Shown piece by piece: positions 25,781 through 35,268 of a stretch of DNA of 64,000 nt. The stretch is from NCBI GenBank assembly GCA_965220385.1, contig OZ244825.1, positions 1,302,001 through 1,366,000 of the forward strand, read 5' to 3'. Every line of letters starts with the position of its first letter. Position 1 is the first letter of the stretch. The position numbers and the translations under genes were made by a program. The stretch comes from PCPOR2b sp965220385 (lineage in GTDB: Bacteria; Poribacteria; WGA-4E; PCPOR2b). A model generated the notes under the pieces. That model saw nothing but the letters and a program-made list of their open reading frames with translations, was not told the DNA's origin and made no database searches.

Positions 25781-25809
25781 TTGCATGGACTAAAGGATTG
25801 TGCTACAAT
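25781..25809 (+). promoter_or_regulatory. Predicted sigma-70 promoter
   Basis: TTGCAT, 17-base spacer, TACAAT. The -10 ends 33 bases before the TTG start at 25843; this excludes the earlier in-frame TTG at 25798. Confidence 0.55.
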
Positions 25810-25842
25810 GAGGCACATATTTTTGATGAAGGAGGCAACTGT

Positions 25843-26295
25843 TTGAGAAACATTGATGATCAACCATCCGGTTTTACATCTACCCAACTCCTCATTGTGA
25901 TTGTTATTGTCGGGATTGTGGTTGCTGTTGTTCTGGCTTCAGGATTACTGGGGCAGGCAGGAAAAGCGGATCAAGCACAAGCAGCGGAAGAAATTGAAAC
26001 TATCGGCATTGCACTCGATACCTATGCGAAAGATAACGGGGATTATCCGTCGAGCGAACAGGGATTGGCTGCGCTCTGGGAGAGACCTGAACAACCACCA
26101 ACCCCCGTTAACTGGCTGGGACCGTACCTGAAGGTGCCTATCACGAAGGATCCATGGGGAAACGTCTATATCTACATCCGTCCCGGTGTTCATGATCGGT
26201 ACGGTTACGATCTGATCTCGTTCGGCAGCGATGGACGCGAAGGCGGCACCGGTGATGCGGAGGATGTAGTGAGTTGGATTCGTCCAGATGAGTAA
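25843..26295 (+). CDS. GspG-like pseudopilin with Glu5 replaced
   Basis: 150 residues from a TTG start with GGAGG 7 bases upstream. After a 10-residue leader ending in Gly comes FTSTQLLIVIVIVGIVVAVV, a prepilin-type helix. The body matches the major type II secretion pseudopilin: DTYAKDNGDYPSSEQGLAAL, KDPWGNVYIYIRPG, DLISFGSDGREGG and DVVSWI, including the calcium-site Asp/Gly loop. The mature residue 5, normally Glu and needed for assembly and N-methylation, is Gln (FTSTQ). No other gsp gene is nearby. It may be an adapted minor or non-assembling pilin. Confidence 0.85.
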   Translation: MRNIDDQPSGFTSTQLLIVIVIVGIVVAVVLASGLLGQAGKADQAQAAEEIETIGIALDTYAKDNGDYPSSEQGLAALWERPEQPPTPVNWLGPYLKVPITKDPWGNVYIYIRPGVHDRYGYDLISFGSDGREGGTGDAEDVVSWIRPDE

Positions 26296-26330
26296 AGTGG
26301 AAAGTCGGGTAGGGTGGTGCTAATTCCGCA

Positions 26331-27044
26331 TTAACAGGCGACGGAGATCGCGGTCTTTAGGTCTAATGCACCCGTATAAAGTGCCCGCCCAACGATTGCC
26401 CCATAAACCCCTATCGCTTTCAAGGCTTGAAGATCTTGTATTGAGGTTATTCCACCTGAGCCAATAACATCCACCGCGACAGTGTTCGCGATGGCTGCTG
26501 TTGTCTCCAGATTGGGTCCTTGAAGCATACCATCACTCTTTATGTCTGTATAGATGATGGTCTGAACCCCACAATCTTCCATCTCTCTGGCAAATGCAAC
26601 GGCGGGTTTCTCGGAGATATCGAGCCAGCCTTCTGTGGCCACCATTCCGTCTCTGGCATCGATACCAACAGCGATGCGGGATCCGTGCTCTCGGCACGCG
26701 GCTTCTACTAACGACGGATTTTTTAGTGCCGCCGTCCCAAGAATGGCGCGTGTCACACCGAGCGACAGAACGCTCTCGAGTCTCTCCATAGTCCGAATAC
26801 CTCCGCCCAGCTGGACGGGGATCTGAACTGTTTCGACAATTCCCTTAACGATGTGGAGATTATCGGATTCTGCACTAAACGCTCCGTCGAGGTCTACAAG
26901 GTGCAAATATTCCGCACCACCGTCTTGCCATTCCATTGCCATCTTCACAGGATGGTCAGAGAAAATCGTTTCTTGTCCTGATCGCCCCTGCACTAAATTC
27001 ACACATTTGCCATTTCGGAGATCGATTGCTGGTAAAATTAACAC
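26331..27044 (-). CDS. hisA: Phosphoribosylformimino-AICAR ribotide isomerase HisA
   Basis: 237 residues. LILPAIDLRNGKCVNLVQG contains the first catalytic Asp (D8). GIDARDGMVATEGW has the second (about 129). GGGIRTMERLE and IGSGGITSIQDLQAL are the two phosphate-binding loops of this half-barrel duplication. It catalyses the fourth step of histidine synthesis. It starts at GTG with GGGAG upstream. It is alone here, without other his genes. Confidence 0.95.
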   Translation of the reverse strand: MLILPAIDLRNGKCVNLVQGRSGQETIFSDHPVKMAMEWQDGGAEYLHLVDLDGAFSAESDNLHIVKGIVETVQIPVQLGGGIRTMERLESVLSLGVTRAILGTAALKNPSLVEAACREHGSRIAVGIDARDGMVATEGWLDISEKPAVAFAREMEDCGVQTIIYTDIKSDGMLQGPNLETTAAIANTVAVDVIGSGGITSIQDLQALKAIGVYGAIVGRALYTGALDLKTAISVAC

Positions 27045-27140
27045 GATTGTGGAACTCCCTGTCTTGGACTGATATAACTATCGTTCAGTTGATACTGCTT
27101 ACATTATTTTGAATGATCTGATGAGAGAAAGGAATCGCAG

Positions 27141-27869
27141 ATGCGTCCAGTTATCGGCATCACTTGCGGCCTAACAGCGAGTGCTATTGGCGACTCCGTA
27201 TACACCCTCGAACGCAACATCATTGCGCGCGATTACGCCGGTGCGATCGAACACGCTGGAGGCACGCCGCTTCTCATTCCGCACGTTGGAGATCTTGAGT
27301 GTATTGATCAATACTTGGGTGTGCTCGATGGGCTTGTCCTTTCCGGTGGCGGCGACATCGATCCGTTACTGTTTGATCAGGAGCCACATCGAAATATCGG
27401 TAGTGTTGACCGCGTCCGTGATGAAATGGAGTTTCAACTGACTCAGAAGGCACTAAATCAGGATCTACCGCTGCTCGGCATCTGCCGCGGTATCCAGATG
27501 ATGAACGTTGCTGCCGGTGGAACGATCTACCAAGATATCGCCGCTGAGATGCCACAACCAACTCTGTGTCACTCACAAACGGGTGCAGGTTGGTACGCGT
27601 CCCACACAATCGACATTCTACCCGACACGCGTCTGCTTCAGGTTTTCGGCAGCCCAATTGCCCATGTCAATTCGTATCATCACCAAGCTGTGCGTGATGT
27701 TGCCGAGGGTTTTATCGTTACAGCTAAAGCGAAAGATAACGTGATAGAAGCGATCGAAAGCCCCGCGCACCGGTTTGCGCTTGGTGTGCAGTGCCACCCT
27801 GAGCTGATGTGGGAGCAGCATCCGGAGGCGCTGAGCCTATTTACAGCATTCTTGAAAGCTTGCCAGTAA
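27141..27869 (+). CDS. Gamma-glutamyl hydrolase-like class I amidotransferase (C26)
   Basis: 242 residues. LGICRGIQMMNVAAGG has the catalytic Cys, and VQCHPELMWEQ the His and Glu of the triad. GLVLSGGGDIDPLLF is the C26 signature of PuuD/gamma-glutamyl-GABA hydrolase. PuuD-like enzymes release GABA from gamma-glutamyl-GABA in putrescine breakdown; no puu genes are near, so the substrate is only suggested. Divergent from hisA with 96 bases between. AAAGGA before ATG. Confidence 0.9.
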   Translation: MRPVIGITCGLTASAIGDSVYTLERNIIARDYAGAIEHAGGTPLLIPHVGDLECIDQYLGVLDGLVLSGGGDIDPLLFDQEPHRNIGSVDRVRDEMEFQLTQKALNQDLPLLGICRGIQMMNVAAGGTIYQDIAAEMPQPTLCHSQTGAGWYASHTIDILPDTRLLQVFGSPIAHVNSYHHQAVRDVAEGFIVTAKAKDNVIEAIESPAHRFALGVQCHPELMWEQHPEALSLFTAFLKACQ

Positions 27870-27916
27870 ATATCAGGCTCGCTTGCCCAAGCCCCGTCTT
27901 TACCTGCAAATCCCTC

Positions 27917-28702
27917 TTACGCCCATGTCTTGCTTTCGCGCCCTTCCACCCGATGATCATACAGTAGTTTTGTCTCCTCCGGGAACGTATCGAAAACTTC
28001 CGATGGGATGGGTGCTGTATTGACCCCGAAAAACTCCAGGTTGAGCCACCACGGCGCATAGCGCACTACTACCGCAGTTCGCGGCTTCTCGCTGGGACTG
28101 GCTGCATTCGAGTGCCAGATACGGCTGTCCATCATCAGTACACTACCCGCATCTCCCGTCGCTTGCAGTTCGCCCGGAATTGGCGCGAACTCATCGATTC
28201 CGTCGTTTTCGCCCCTCGGATTTCTGGGACTGACGTGCGTGCCGGGCACAACCCATGTGCCACCGTTGCTGGTTGTGAACGGAGTAAGCATCCACAATGT
28301 TGTGATGCCAAGTACCGCTTTCGGAAAAGGTTGACTGACGTGCCACGGCTGTTTGAGATCGTGCGGAAAGTCGGAGTGGTAAGCGCGATTCAGTTCATAG
28401 TTCGGGGGACGGATCTTATACTCGGTCTGGGAGATCCGTACTTGGGGACCCAATATCGCCTCAATAACGTTTAACAACTGTTTGTTGGATAGGTGAGATG
28501 CCAACGATGGGAAAAAGGAAATCACGTTTCTGGACCATCGATCATGCTCTTCGGCGAACGCTTTATATAATGGTTCAGATGTCTCGACCTCCTCACGTAC
28601 CGCATCCACTTCATCTGTTGGGATGATACCTTCCATCACACACCATCCCTCCTGCTCCAGCTGCGTGACATACTTATCGGTTGTCCGATCTAATCTCTCC
28701 AT
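27917..28702 (-). CDS. Phytanoyl-CoA dioxygenase (PhyH) family protein
   Basis: 261 residues. YHSDFPHDLKQPWHV carries the His-x-Asp pair, and RIWHSNAASPSEKPRTAVVVRYAPWW the distal His and Arg. The N-terminal QLEQEGWCVMEGIIPTDEV is the PhyH start. Like the other PhyH proteins of this window it should be an Fe(II)/2-oxoglutarate oxygenase of unknown substrate. Its sequence is not close to the PhyH at 23459 or 55115, so these are three separate lineages. AAGGAGGAGG precedes the ATG. Confidence 0.9.
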   Translation of the reverse strand: MERLDRTTDKYVTQLEQEGWCVMEGIIPTDEVDAVREEVETSEPLYKAFAEEHDRWSRNVISFFPSLASHLSNKQLLNVIEAILGPQVRISQTEYKIRPPNYELNRAYHSDFPHDLKQPWHVSQPFPKAVLGITTLWMLTPFTTSNGGTWVVPGTHVSPRNPRGENDGIDEFAPIPGELQATGDAGSVLMMDSRIWHSNAASPSEKPRTAVVVRYAPWWLNLEFFGVNTAPIPSEVFDTFPEETKLLYDHRVEGRESKTWA

Positions 28703-28909
28703 AAGATACTTCCTCCTCCTTGGAAGTTGGTTAAAAAAACTAACGATATGTCAGGCGAGGTTCGGCGCGCCGTTTCTTTAATCCACTAACAACGATTTTG
28801 TTGTTCGGTTCTTTCGCATCCATCCCGATAGGTCGCATCTCCGAGGTATGGTAGCCGATCCGAACGGATTTTCGCCACTGATCGGTCTGATTCACATGTG
28901 AGATAGCGG

Positions 28910-29932
28910 CTATGCTGCGAGTGCTTCCATCTGTTGAGTATATTTACCGTAACGCGCAGCGCTGTTGCACTTTGCTCGCTGGTAGAAGATCTTTTGCGCC
29001 TTCGCTGCATTGGCTGCGCTTCCGCCCCACGCCTCAAGCGTTGGTCCCTGAAGTGCTCGGCCGTACGAGAAGCTAAGTTCCCATGGACAGTTACCTATGG
29101 CGTTCATGGCGTTGAGATGTTCCGTAGCTAATTTAGCGCTTTGACCGCCGGAGAGGAAAACAACCCCCGGCACCGCAGCGGGTACAGCGCGACGGAAACA
29201 GCGCACCGTTGCCTCCGCTACCTCTTGGACACCCGCCTGCACCGGGCAGTCTGTGCCTGATAGAACCATGCTCGGCTTGAGCAGCGTCCCTTCCAGAACG
29301 ACACGGTGTGCATGAAGTTCAAAATAGACACGTTTCAGCGTCGCTTCCGTTATCTCTTCACAACGCTCAATCGTATGTGTGCCCTCCATGAATACTTCTG
29401 GCTCAACGATCGGAACAAGTCCAACTTCTTGGCATATAGCCGCGTAACGTGCTAACGCATGAGCATTAGCGTCGATACCAGATTGTGTCGGTAAACCATC
29501 GCCGACATTGATGACCGCTCTCCATTTTCCGAATTTTGCTCCGAGTTCACGGTATTCAGTGAGGCGCTCACGCAGTCCGTCGAGGCCCTCCGTCACCGTC
29601 TCGCCAGGAAAACCAGCCAGATCGTGGGGACCCGTATCCGCCTTGATACCGGATATGATGCCTTTGCTTGCAAGCAGTTCGGGAAAAGGCGTGCCGTCTT
29701 CAGTGCTCTGACGAAGCGTTTCCTCGAACAGGATGACGCCGCTAATGAACGCTTCTGTCCCAGGTGTCGTGAAAAGCATCTCGCGGTACGCCCGGCGGTT
29801 CGCTTCGGTAGATTCCACGTTGATGCTATCAAAGCGTCTCTTAATGGTAGCGGTGCCCTCATCGGCGGCGAGTATGCCTTTGCCTGCTGGAACGAGGGCC
29901 TGTGCGATAGATTCAAGTTCTTGGGTGCTCAT
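28910..29932 (-). CDS. Fructose-bisphosphate aldolase, class I
   Basis: 340 residues from ATG 29932 (AAAGGAG upstream). GKGILAADEGTATIKRRF and EVFMEGTHTIERCEEI match the class I (animal/plant-type) aldolase. Schiff-base Lys in LEGTLLKPSMV. FLSGGQSAKLATEHLNAM and GRALQGPTLEAWGG are the other signature blocks. It cleaves fructose-1,6-bisphosphate to triose phosphates. An earlier in-frame ATG would add 24 residues but has no ribosome site. Bacterial class I enzymes of this type are less common than class II. Confidence 0.95.
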   Translation of the reverse strand: MSTQELESIAQALVPAGKGILAADEGTATIKRRFDSINVESTEANRRAYREMLFTTPGTEAFISGVILFEETLRQSTEDGTPFPELLASKGIISGIKADTGPHDLAGFPGETVTEGLDGLRERLTEYRELGAKFGKWRAVINVGDGLPTQSGIDANAHALARYAAICQEVGLVPIVEPEVFMEGTHTIERCEEITEATLKRVYFELHAHRVVLEGTLLKPSMVLSGTDCPVQAGVQEVAEATVRCFRRAVPAAVPGVVFLSGGQSAKLATEHLNAMNAIGNCPWELSFSYGRALQGPTLEAWGGSAANAAKAQKIFYQRAKCNSAARYGKYTQQMEALAA

Positions 29933-30013
29933 GGATGTGAGACTCCTTTCAATCGCGTGAGGTACGAGGTCCGACAAAAGCTCCTTAATTATGCCTGACC
30001 GCATATGTCACGG

Positions 30014-31054
30014 TTAATATTCTCGTTCAATCAGAAAATTAATCAGTTCTAAAAAGATATCCTTAGCTTGGCTTGCCGGTAAATTGGGAAATGCTTGATT
30101 AAACTGTGTGTATGCTTTCTTCGCAAGTACCTTGGCGTGTTGTTGAGCGTACTGGATTGACTCATACCGCTGCATCAGATCCAACACCTCTTGGATCTCG
30201 TCCGGATCTTTGTCCGCGCGACGCTGCCCCATAATTTCAGTGATACGTTTTGCTTCCCCTTGTGAGCAGGTGTTAAGCAGGTGGATGAGAATGAGGGTTC
30301 GCTTTCCTTCGCTGATGTCTCCCCCGATCTCTTTACCGTACAATCTTTCTTCACCGATGAGATTCAGGGCATCATCCTGAATCTGGAAGGCAACCCCAAG
30401 ATTCGTGCCTATGTTAATGAATGGATCCGTTTCGTTCTTGGACGCTCCCGCAATGAAGGCGCCCATGCGACACGGGGTGATGCAGGTGTAGGAAGCTGTC
30501 TTCTTGATACACATCGTCCAGTAGTCGGCTTCCGTCAGATCCCAGCGATTATTCTCAACCCAACTCAATTCGATGTGCTGTCCTTCGACGATACTATTGC
30601 TCAGTTGTGCAAATTCAGCGGAAATGTCAAATGCGAGTTCATATCCGAGCAAGTCTGCGTTTCGGTTTAGCATCTCCCACATTTTGCAATGAAGTCCATC
30701 CCCGACGTTAATCGCGATTGGAATCCCGTGTTTCTGATGAAGACACGGTTCGCCACGACGCAGGTCGGAGCCGTCTTCTATATCATCGTGGATCAGTGCC
30801 CAATTTTGCAAGAGTTCAAGCGCTGCAGCAGTATTGAGAGCCTTCTGTGGGTTTCCTCCGAACGCCTCGCAAATGAGTAGACAGATTGCTGGGCGCAACC
30901 CTTTCCCAGCTCGGAGCGGGTAATCCAGCATCATCTGATAGAACTGGTGCACCTCAGGATGATCGTGCTCACTGGGCAGAAAGTCAAAGATGTGTGCGTC
31001 AATCTGCTTTTTTGTCTCTTTGAGAAAGTCCAGTGGCTGCGTTGCTGCTGACAT
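30014..31054 (-). CDS. Polyprenyl diphosphate synthase
   Basis: 346 residues. First Asp-rich motif HDDIEDGSDLRRGEPCLH, second motif FQIQDDALNL, plus GKGLRPAICLL and the substrate Lys/Arg. The class I trans-prenyltransferase fold is complete. It condenses isopentenyl diphosphate units to farnesyl, geranylgeranyl or longer products for quinones, carriers or terpenes. The chain length cannot be read with certainty; NWALIHDDIEDG has an aromatic residue four before the motif. Starts at ATG with weak ribosome site. The next gene is 81 bases downstream. Confidence 0.9.
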   Translation of the reverse strand: MSAATQPLDFLKETKKQIDAHIFDFLPSEHDHPEVHQFYQMMLDYPLRAGKGLRPAICLLICEAFGGNPQKALNTAAALELLQNWALIHDDIEDGSDLRRGEPCLHQKHGIPIAINVGDGLHCKMWEMLNRNADLLGYELAFDISAEFAQLSNSIVEGQHIELSWVENNRWDLTEADYWTMCIKKTASYTCITPCRMGAFIAGASKNETDPFINIGTNLGVAFQIQDDALNLIGEERLYGKEIGGDISEGKRTLILIHLLNTCSQGEAKRITEIMGQRRADKDPDEIQEVLDLMQRYESIQYAQQHAKVLAKKAYTQFNQAFPNLPASQAKDIFLELINFLIEREY

Positions 31055-31480
31055 AATAGAATTATTGCCTTCGCGAGAGGGGTTTGATATAATGTTGCTA
31101 TCGGGAGGAAATCTTGTGTCTGAAATTGGCTTGATATCACCACTTAGAATTATAACCTATCTTTCCTCAATTTTTCAATGCCTGAAGTTACTCTTCCCAA
31201 GAAATAATGGTGACAGTTTTTGCTAAGAATGATATACTTACCGAAGATGTTAGCTATCATAACCTAAGCTCGTACCTACGTTATAATACTATACACATTT
31301 CGCCCCGTCCCTCTTCCGATTTCAATGAATCCCGCGAAGTGAAAATCCTCAGTGATTCAGAAAATGCTCGGAACGCCATAAACGGGGCATTTAGGGCGGG
31401 TAGGGTTCGGATGGCAATCTAACAGTCAATCCCTACATCCCATTGCACGCGTTACGCCCAACAGTGTCAGGAGAACGAAA
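31055..31480. other. Intergenic between divergent genes, no gene
   Basis: Divergent region between the prenyl synthase and Ldh_2 genes. Short frames only, none with a plausible ribosome site or protein-like composition. A TATAAT-like string is at about 31282, without a matching -35 box. No repeat family was recognised. Confidence 0.45.
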
Positions 31481-32527
31481 ATGCCCAATGTAATGCCCGA
31501 ACGGCTGCGTAAGATCACGGCAGACATCTTTAAAGCAGCAAGTGTTCCCGCCGAAGACGCAAAAATCATAAGCGAAATCCTTGTAGACGCCAACCTTGCA
31601 GGTCACGACTCACACGGTGTGATTCGCATCCCGCAGTATATGGGTTTCATAGATGCTGGACAGATTGACCCCGGTGCCACAATGGAAATTGAGCGGGAAT
31701 CCCCCTCACACGCCCTGATTAACGGCAACTGGGGGTTTGGTCATGCCATTGCGCAGCGTGCAATGTCGCTCGCGATTCAAAAGGCGCAGTCGAGCACGGT
31801 CAGTGCTGTTAGCATCTATAACTGCAATCACATCGGTAGGATTGGTAGCTATAGCATGATGGCGGCGAAAGCGGGGCTGGTGGGTATTGTAATGGTGAAT
31901 GCCGGGGGAGCTGCGCTTTATGTCGCACCCTTTGGAGGTAGCGACGGACGACTTGCAACGAACCCTATTTCGATCGCTGCACCCACACAGGGTGATGAAC
32001 CCATTGTTCTGGACATTACGAGCAGTGTAGTGGCGCAAGGAAAGATTCGCGTCGCCTTGAACCGCGATGACACTGTCCCACTTGGATGGTTGATTAACGG
32101 TAAAGGTGAGCCGACAACGGACCCGCGCGATCTCAATGGTCCACCTCCCGGGGCATTGCTACCGCTCGGGGGGATCGCCGGACATAAAGGCTTCGCACTC
32201 GGTTTGATGATTGATGTGTTGGGAGGCGCGTTGTCCGGCGCAGGTTGTAGCGGCTCTGGCACAACAACGGTCCAAAACGGAGTCCTGATGATTGTGCTGA
32301 ACATCGCAGAATTTACGCCGATGGACGATTTCTACGACCGGGTTGATGCACTCGTCAAGCACGTGAAAGCGTCGCCGCCTGCGCCCGGCTTTGAGGAAAT
32401 CTTAGTTCCCGGTGAAATCGAGTCGCGCCAAACAAAGTGCCGTTCGAGCGAGGGGATTCCGGTTGATGACGAAACGTGGAGACAGATCCAAGAAACTGCA
32501 GCGGCGGTTGGAATATCCGAGCTTTAG
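31481..32527 (+). CDS. Ldh_2 family malate/lactate/ureidoglycolate dehydrogenase
   Basis: 348 residues. GHDSHGVIRIPQY is the catalytic His/Asp motif of the family (YlbC/AllD/ComC). LINGNWGFGHAIAQRAM, SIYNCNHIGRIGSY and RLATNPISIAAPT form the NAD(P) site, and GGIAGHKGFALGLMIDVL the C-terminal signature. It oxidises 2-hydroxy acids with NAD(P). The stop is 24 bases before mutS, and the genes are probably cotranscribed. AGGAGAACG before ATG. Confidence 0.92.
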   Translation: MPNVMPERLRKITADIFKAASVPAEDAKIISEILVDANLAGHDSHGVIRIPQYMGFIDAGQIDPGATMEIERESPSHALINGNWGFGHAIAQRAMSLAIQKAQSSTVSAVSIYNCNHIGRIGSYSMMAAKAGLVGIVMVNAGGAALYVAPFGGSDGRLATNPISIAAPTQGDEPIVLDITSSVVAQGKIRVALNRDDTVPLGWLINGKGEPTTDPRDLNGPPPGALLPLGGIAGHKGFALGLMIDVLGGALSGAGCSGSGTTTVQNGVLMIVLNIAEFTPMDDFYDRVDALVKHVKASPPAPGFEEILVPGEIESRQTKCRSSEGIPVDDETWRQIQETAAAVGISEL

Positions 32528-32551
32528 TTGAACATGGAGTAGAGGGGTAAT

Positions 32552-35230
32552 ATGGCGAGGAAAACGAAACTTTCCCCTTTGATGGAACAATACAGACAAT
32601 CAAAAAAACAGTATCCGGACTCGATTCTGCTTTGCCGGGTGGGAGACTTTTACGAGGCATTCTACGAAGATGCCGAGTTGATTGCGCGCGTCCTAGAAAT
32701 TACGCTCACCTCGAGAGATAAGGATAGCGTGGGCGGTCCCATCCCGATGGCAGGTGTTCCGCACCACGCACTCGATTCGTACCTGTACAAGCTAGTAAAC
32801 GCCGGCCATAAGGTTGCAATCTTGGAGCAGGTCGAAGACGCAAAGAAAGCGCGGGAGGAGAACCGACTTGTCAAACGTAATCTTGTCCGCATTGTCACCG
32901 CTGGCACCGTTACCGATCCGAAGGTCCTGGACGGTAAGACGAATAACTATCTCATCAGCGTCTATCTGTTCAATGACAGTTACGGACTGGCTGCAGTCGA
33001 TCTGTCAACAGGAGAATTTACCGTAACAGAACTGGAGAACTTTGCGAAACTCTGGTCTGAGATTCACCGGCTCGCTCCCAAAGAATGCCTCTTTTCTGAG
33101 GATTTTGATGCTTCAGAAATACAGACGCAAATTCAGTCGGATCTGAAGGCAGTAGTCAACTATCTTCCAGACTGGCGCTTCTCGTTTGATACCGCGCGAT
33201 CTGAACTCCTCCAACATTTCAACACCCTCTCACTCGACGGCTTCGGCTGCGAACATCTCCCTGCTGCTATCTGTGCGGCGGGGGCGCTCGTCTACTACCT
33301 CTACGAAACCCAGAAACAGGAGGTCAAGCATATTGTCTCCCTCCACACCTACACCATCGCCGACTTTATGCTTCTGGAGGCGGATACCCAACGGAATTTA
33401 GAGTTAACAACCTCCATCCGGGACGGTTCATCGAAGGGGACACTTCTGGAGGTAATGGACGAGACCGTAACTCCGATGGGCGCGCGAAAACTGCGTCAGT
33501 GCATCTTACAACCGCTCCTACAACCCCCGGAAATCAGTGCACGGTTGGATGCGGTCGATGAACTAAAAAATCACATCGGCTTGCAGGAGGAGTTGCGGGA
33601 GCGGTTAAGCAAGGTGTATGACATGGAGCGGCTGATTTCTCGGATCAGTCTCGGTTCGGCAAATGCCCGAGATCTTCTTGCGTTGAAAGATTCGCTGCGC
33701 CTACTCCCCGATATCAAAACACAACTCAACGATTGTGCAGCCACTTTATTGCAAACCTTGAATGAGAACCTAGACCCCTTAACAGAATTAGCGGACTTGA
33801 TCGAGGGCGCCATCCACCCAGATCCACCCGTGACAATCCGTGAGGGAAGATTAATTAACGACGGCTACAACGACCAGCTGGATGAGCTGCGCGGGATTAC
33901 CAGTGAGGGAAAAAACTGGATCGCGGAACTTCAACAGAAAGAACGAGATCGGGTGAACATCCCGTCCCTGAAAATCGGATTTAATCAGGTTTTCGGTTAC
34001 TACATTGAGGTTACCAAGCCAAATCTACATCTTATACCCGATTATTATATCCGTAAACAGACATTAACCAATGCCGAGCGATTCATAACGCCTGAACTGA
34101 AAGAGCGAGAATCGCAGATATTGAACGCACAAGACCAGATTCAGACCCTTGAGTACGACCTATTTTGCGAGGTGCGTGCACAGGTTGCTGCGGAGACCGA
34201 GGGCATCCAAAAGGCTGCCGCCGTAGTCGCTATGATTGATGTCGTCGCCGGACTTGCCTATATTGCGTCCAAATACGATTACGCGAAACCGATCATTGAT
34301 GAGAGCGATGAACTTATCGTACGGAACGGGCGGCACCCCGTTGTGGAGCAACTCTTTACGCGGGAGGGATTTGTTCCTAACGATACATCGTTGAACTGCC
34401 GTGACCATCAAATGCACATTATCACGGGCCCGAATATGAGCGGCAAGAGCACTTTTCTTCGTCAGACAGCACTCATTACATTGATGGCGCAAATGGGCAG
34501 TTTCGTTCCCGCATCAGCGGCGAAAATCGGGATTGTAGACCGTATCTTCACCCGCGTGGGTGCGTCGGATAACCTTGTCATGGGCCAAAGCACTTTCCTC
34601 GTGGAAATGAACGAAACGGCAAACATCCTGAATAACGCGACGCGCAAGAGTCTGATTATCCTCGACGAAATCGGACGCGGCACCAGTACATTTGATGGCT
34701 TAAGTATTGCATGGGCGGTGGCAGAGTACATTCTGGATGAGCGACGGATCGGTGCGAAGACGCTGTTTGCAACCCACTATCATGAACTGATCGAACTCGA
34801 AGGAAAATATAAGAATGTGAAGAATTATAATGTTGCTGTGCACGAGGATGGCGAAGCCGTAACCTTTTTGCGGAAGGTTGTAGAGGGAGGAACCGATCAA
34901 AGCTACGGTATCCACGTTGCGCGTCTCGCGGGGTTGCCACAGGCTGTCATTGAGCGGGCAAACCAGATCTTGGAAGTCCTTGAACAGCACAACCTAAGCA
35001 TTGAGAGTGAGGAAACAGATCAATCTCCGGCAAAGTCTGTGCCGAAAGCACCCCGGGCTCGTCGCCGAATGTCGCGTTCTACCTTCCAAGACGATTCTCT
35101 CCAACTCGCACTGTTCACGCCGAAGACGCATCCCATTGTTGAGGAGCTTCGGAATACTGAACTTAATCAGATGACCCCGATGGATGCGTTAAATCTGATC
35201 TATCATCTGAAGGCGAAAGCAGAGGAGTGA
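32552..35230 (+). CDS. mutS: DNA mismatch repair protein MutS
   Basis: 892 residues, full length. Mismatch-contact Phe-x-Glu motif in GDFYEAFYEDA near residue 35, connector and lever domains, then ATPase: Walker A GPNMSGKSTFLRQ (about 625), Walker B LIILDEIGRGTSTFDG, LFATHYHEL. C-terminal dimer region ends in PMDALNLIYHLKAKAEE. Recognises mismatches and recruits MutL. GGGG before ATG and short distance from the Ldh_2 gene. No mutL in the window. Confidence 0.97.
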   Translation: MARKTKLSPLMEQYRQSKKQYPDSILLCRVGDFYEAFYEDAELIARVLEITLTSRDKDSVGGPIPMAGVPHHALDSYLYKLVNAGHKVAILEQVEDAKKAREENRLVKRNLVRIVTAGTVTDPKVLDGKTNNYLISVYLFNDSYGLAAVDLSTGEFTVTELENFAKLWSEIHRLAPKECLFSEDFDASEIQTQIQSDLKAVVNYLPDWRFSFDTARSELLQHFNTLSLDGFGCEHLPAAICAAGALVYYLYETQKQEVKHIVSLHTYTIADFMLLEADTQRNLELTTSIRDGSSKGTLLEVMDETVTPMGARKLRQCILQPLLQPPEISARLDAVDELKNHIGLQEELRERLSKVYDMERLISRISLGSANARDLLALKDSLRLLPDIKTQLNDCAATLLQTLNENLDPLTELADLIEGAIHPDPPVTIREGRLINDGYNDQLDELRGITSEGKNWIAELQQKERDRVNIPSLKIGFNQVFGYYIEVTKPNLHLIPDYYIRKQTLTNAERFITPELKERESQILNAQDQIQTLEYDLFCEVRAQVAAETEGIQKAAAVVAMIDVVAGLAYIASKYDYAKPIIDESDELIVRNGRHPVVEQLFTREGFVPNDTSLNCRDHQMHIITGPNMSGKSTFLRQTALITLMAQMGSFVPASAAKIGIVDRIFTRVGASDNLVMGQSTFLVEMNETANILNNATRKSLIILDEIGRGTSTFDGLSIAWAVAEYILDERRIGAKTLFATHYHELIELEGKYKNVKNYNVAVHEDGEAVTFLRKVVEGGTDQSYGIHVARLAGLPQAVIERANQILEVLEQHNLSIESEETDQSPAKSVPKAPRARRRMSRSTFQDDSLQLALFTPKTHPIVEELRNTELNQMTPMDALNLIYHLKAKAEE

Positions 35231-35268
35231 GGCTTTATCCTAACGACTTATAAGATAAGGAGTCAACT

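Noticed and set aside
31207..31422. 71-codon frame in the divergent region upstream of Ldh_2
   Set aside because: No ribosome site, no similarity to any family, and composition unlike neighbouring genes.
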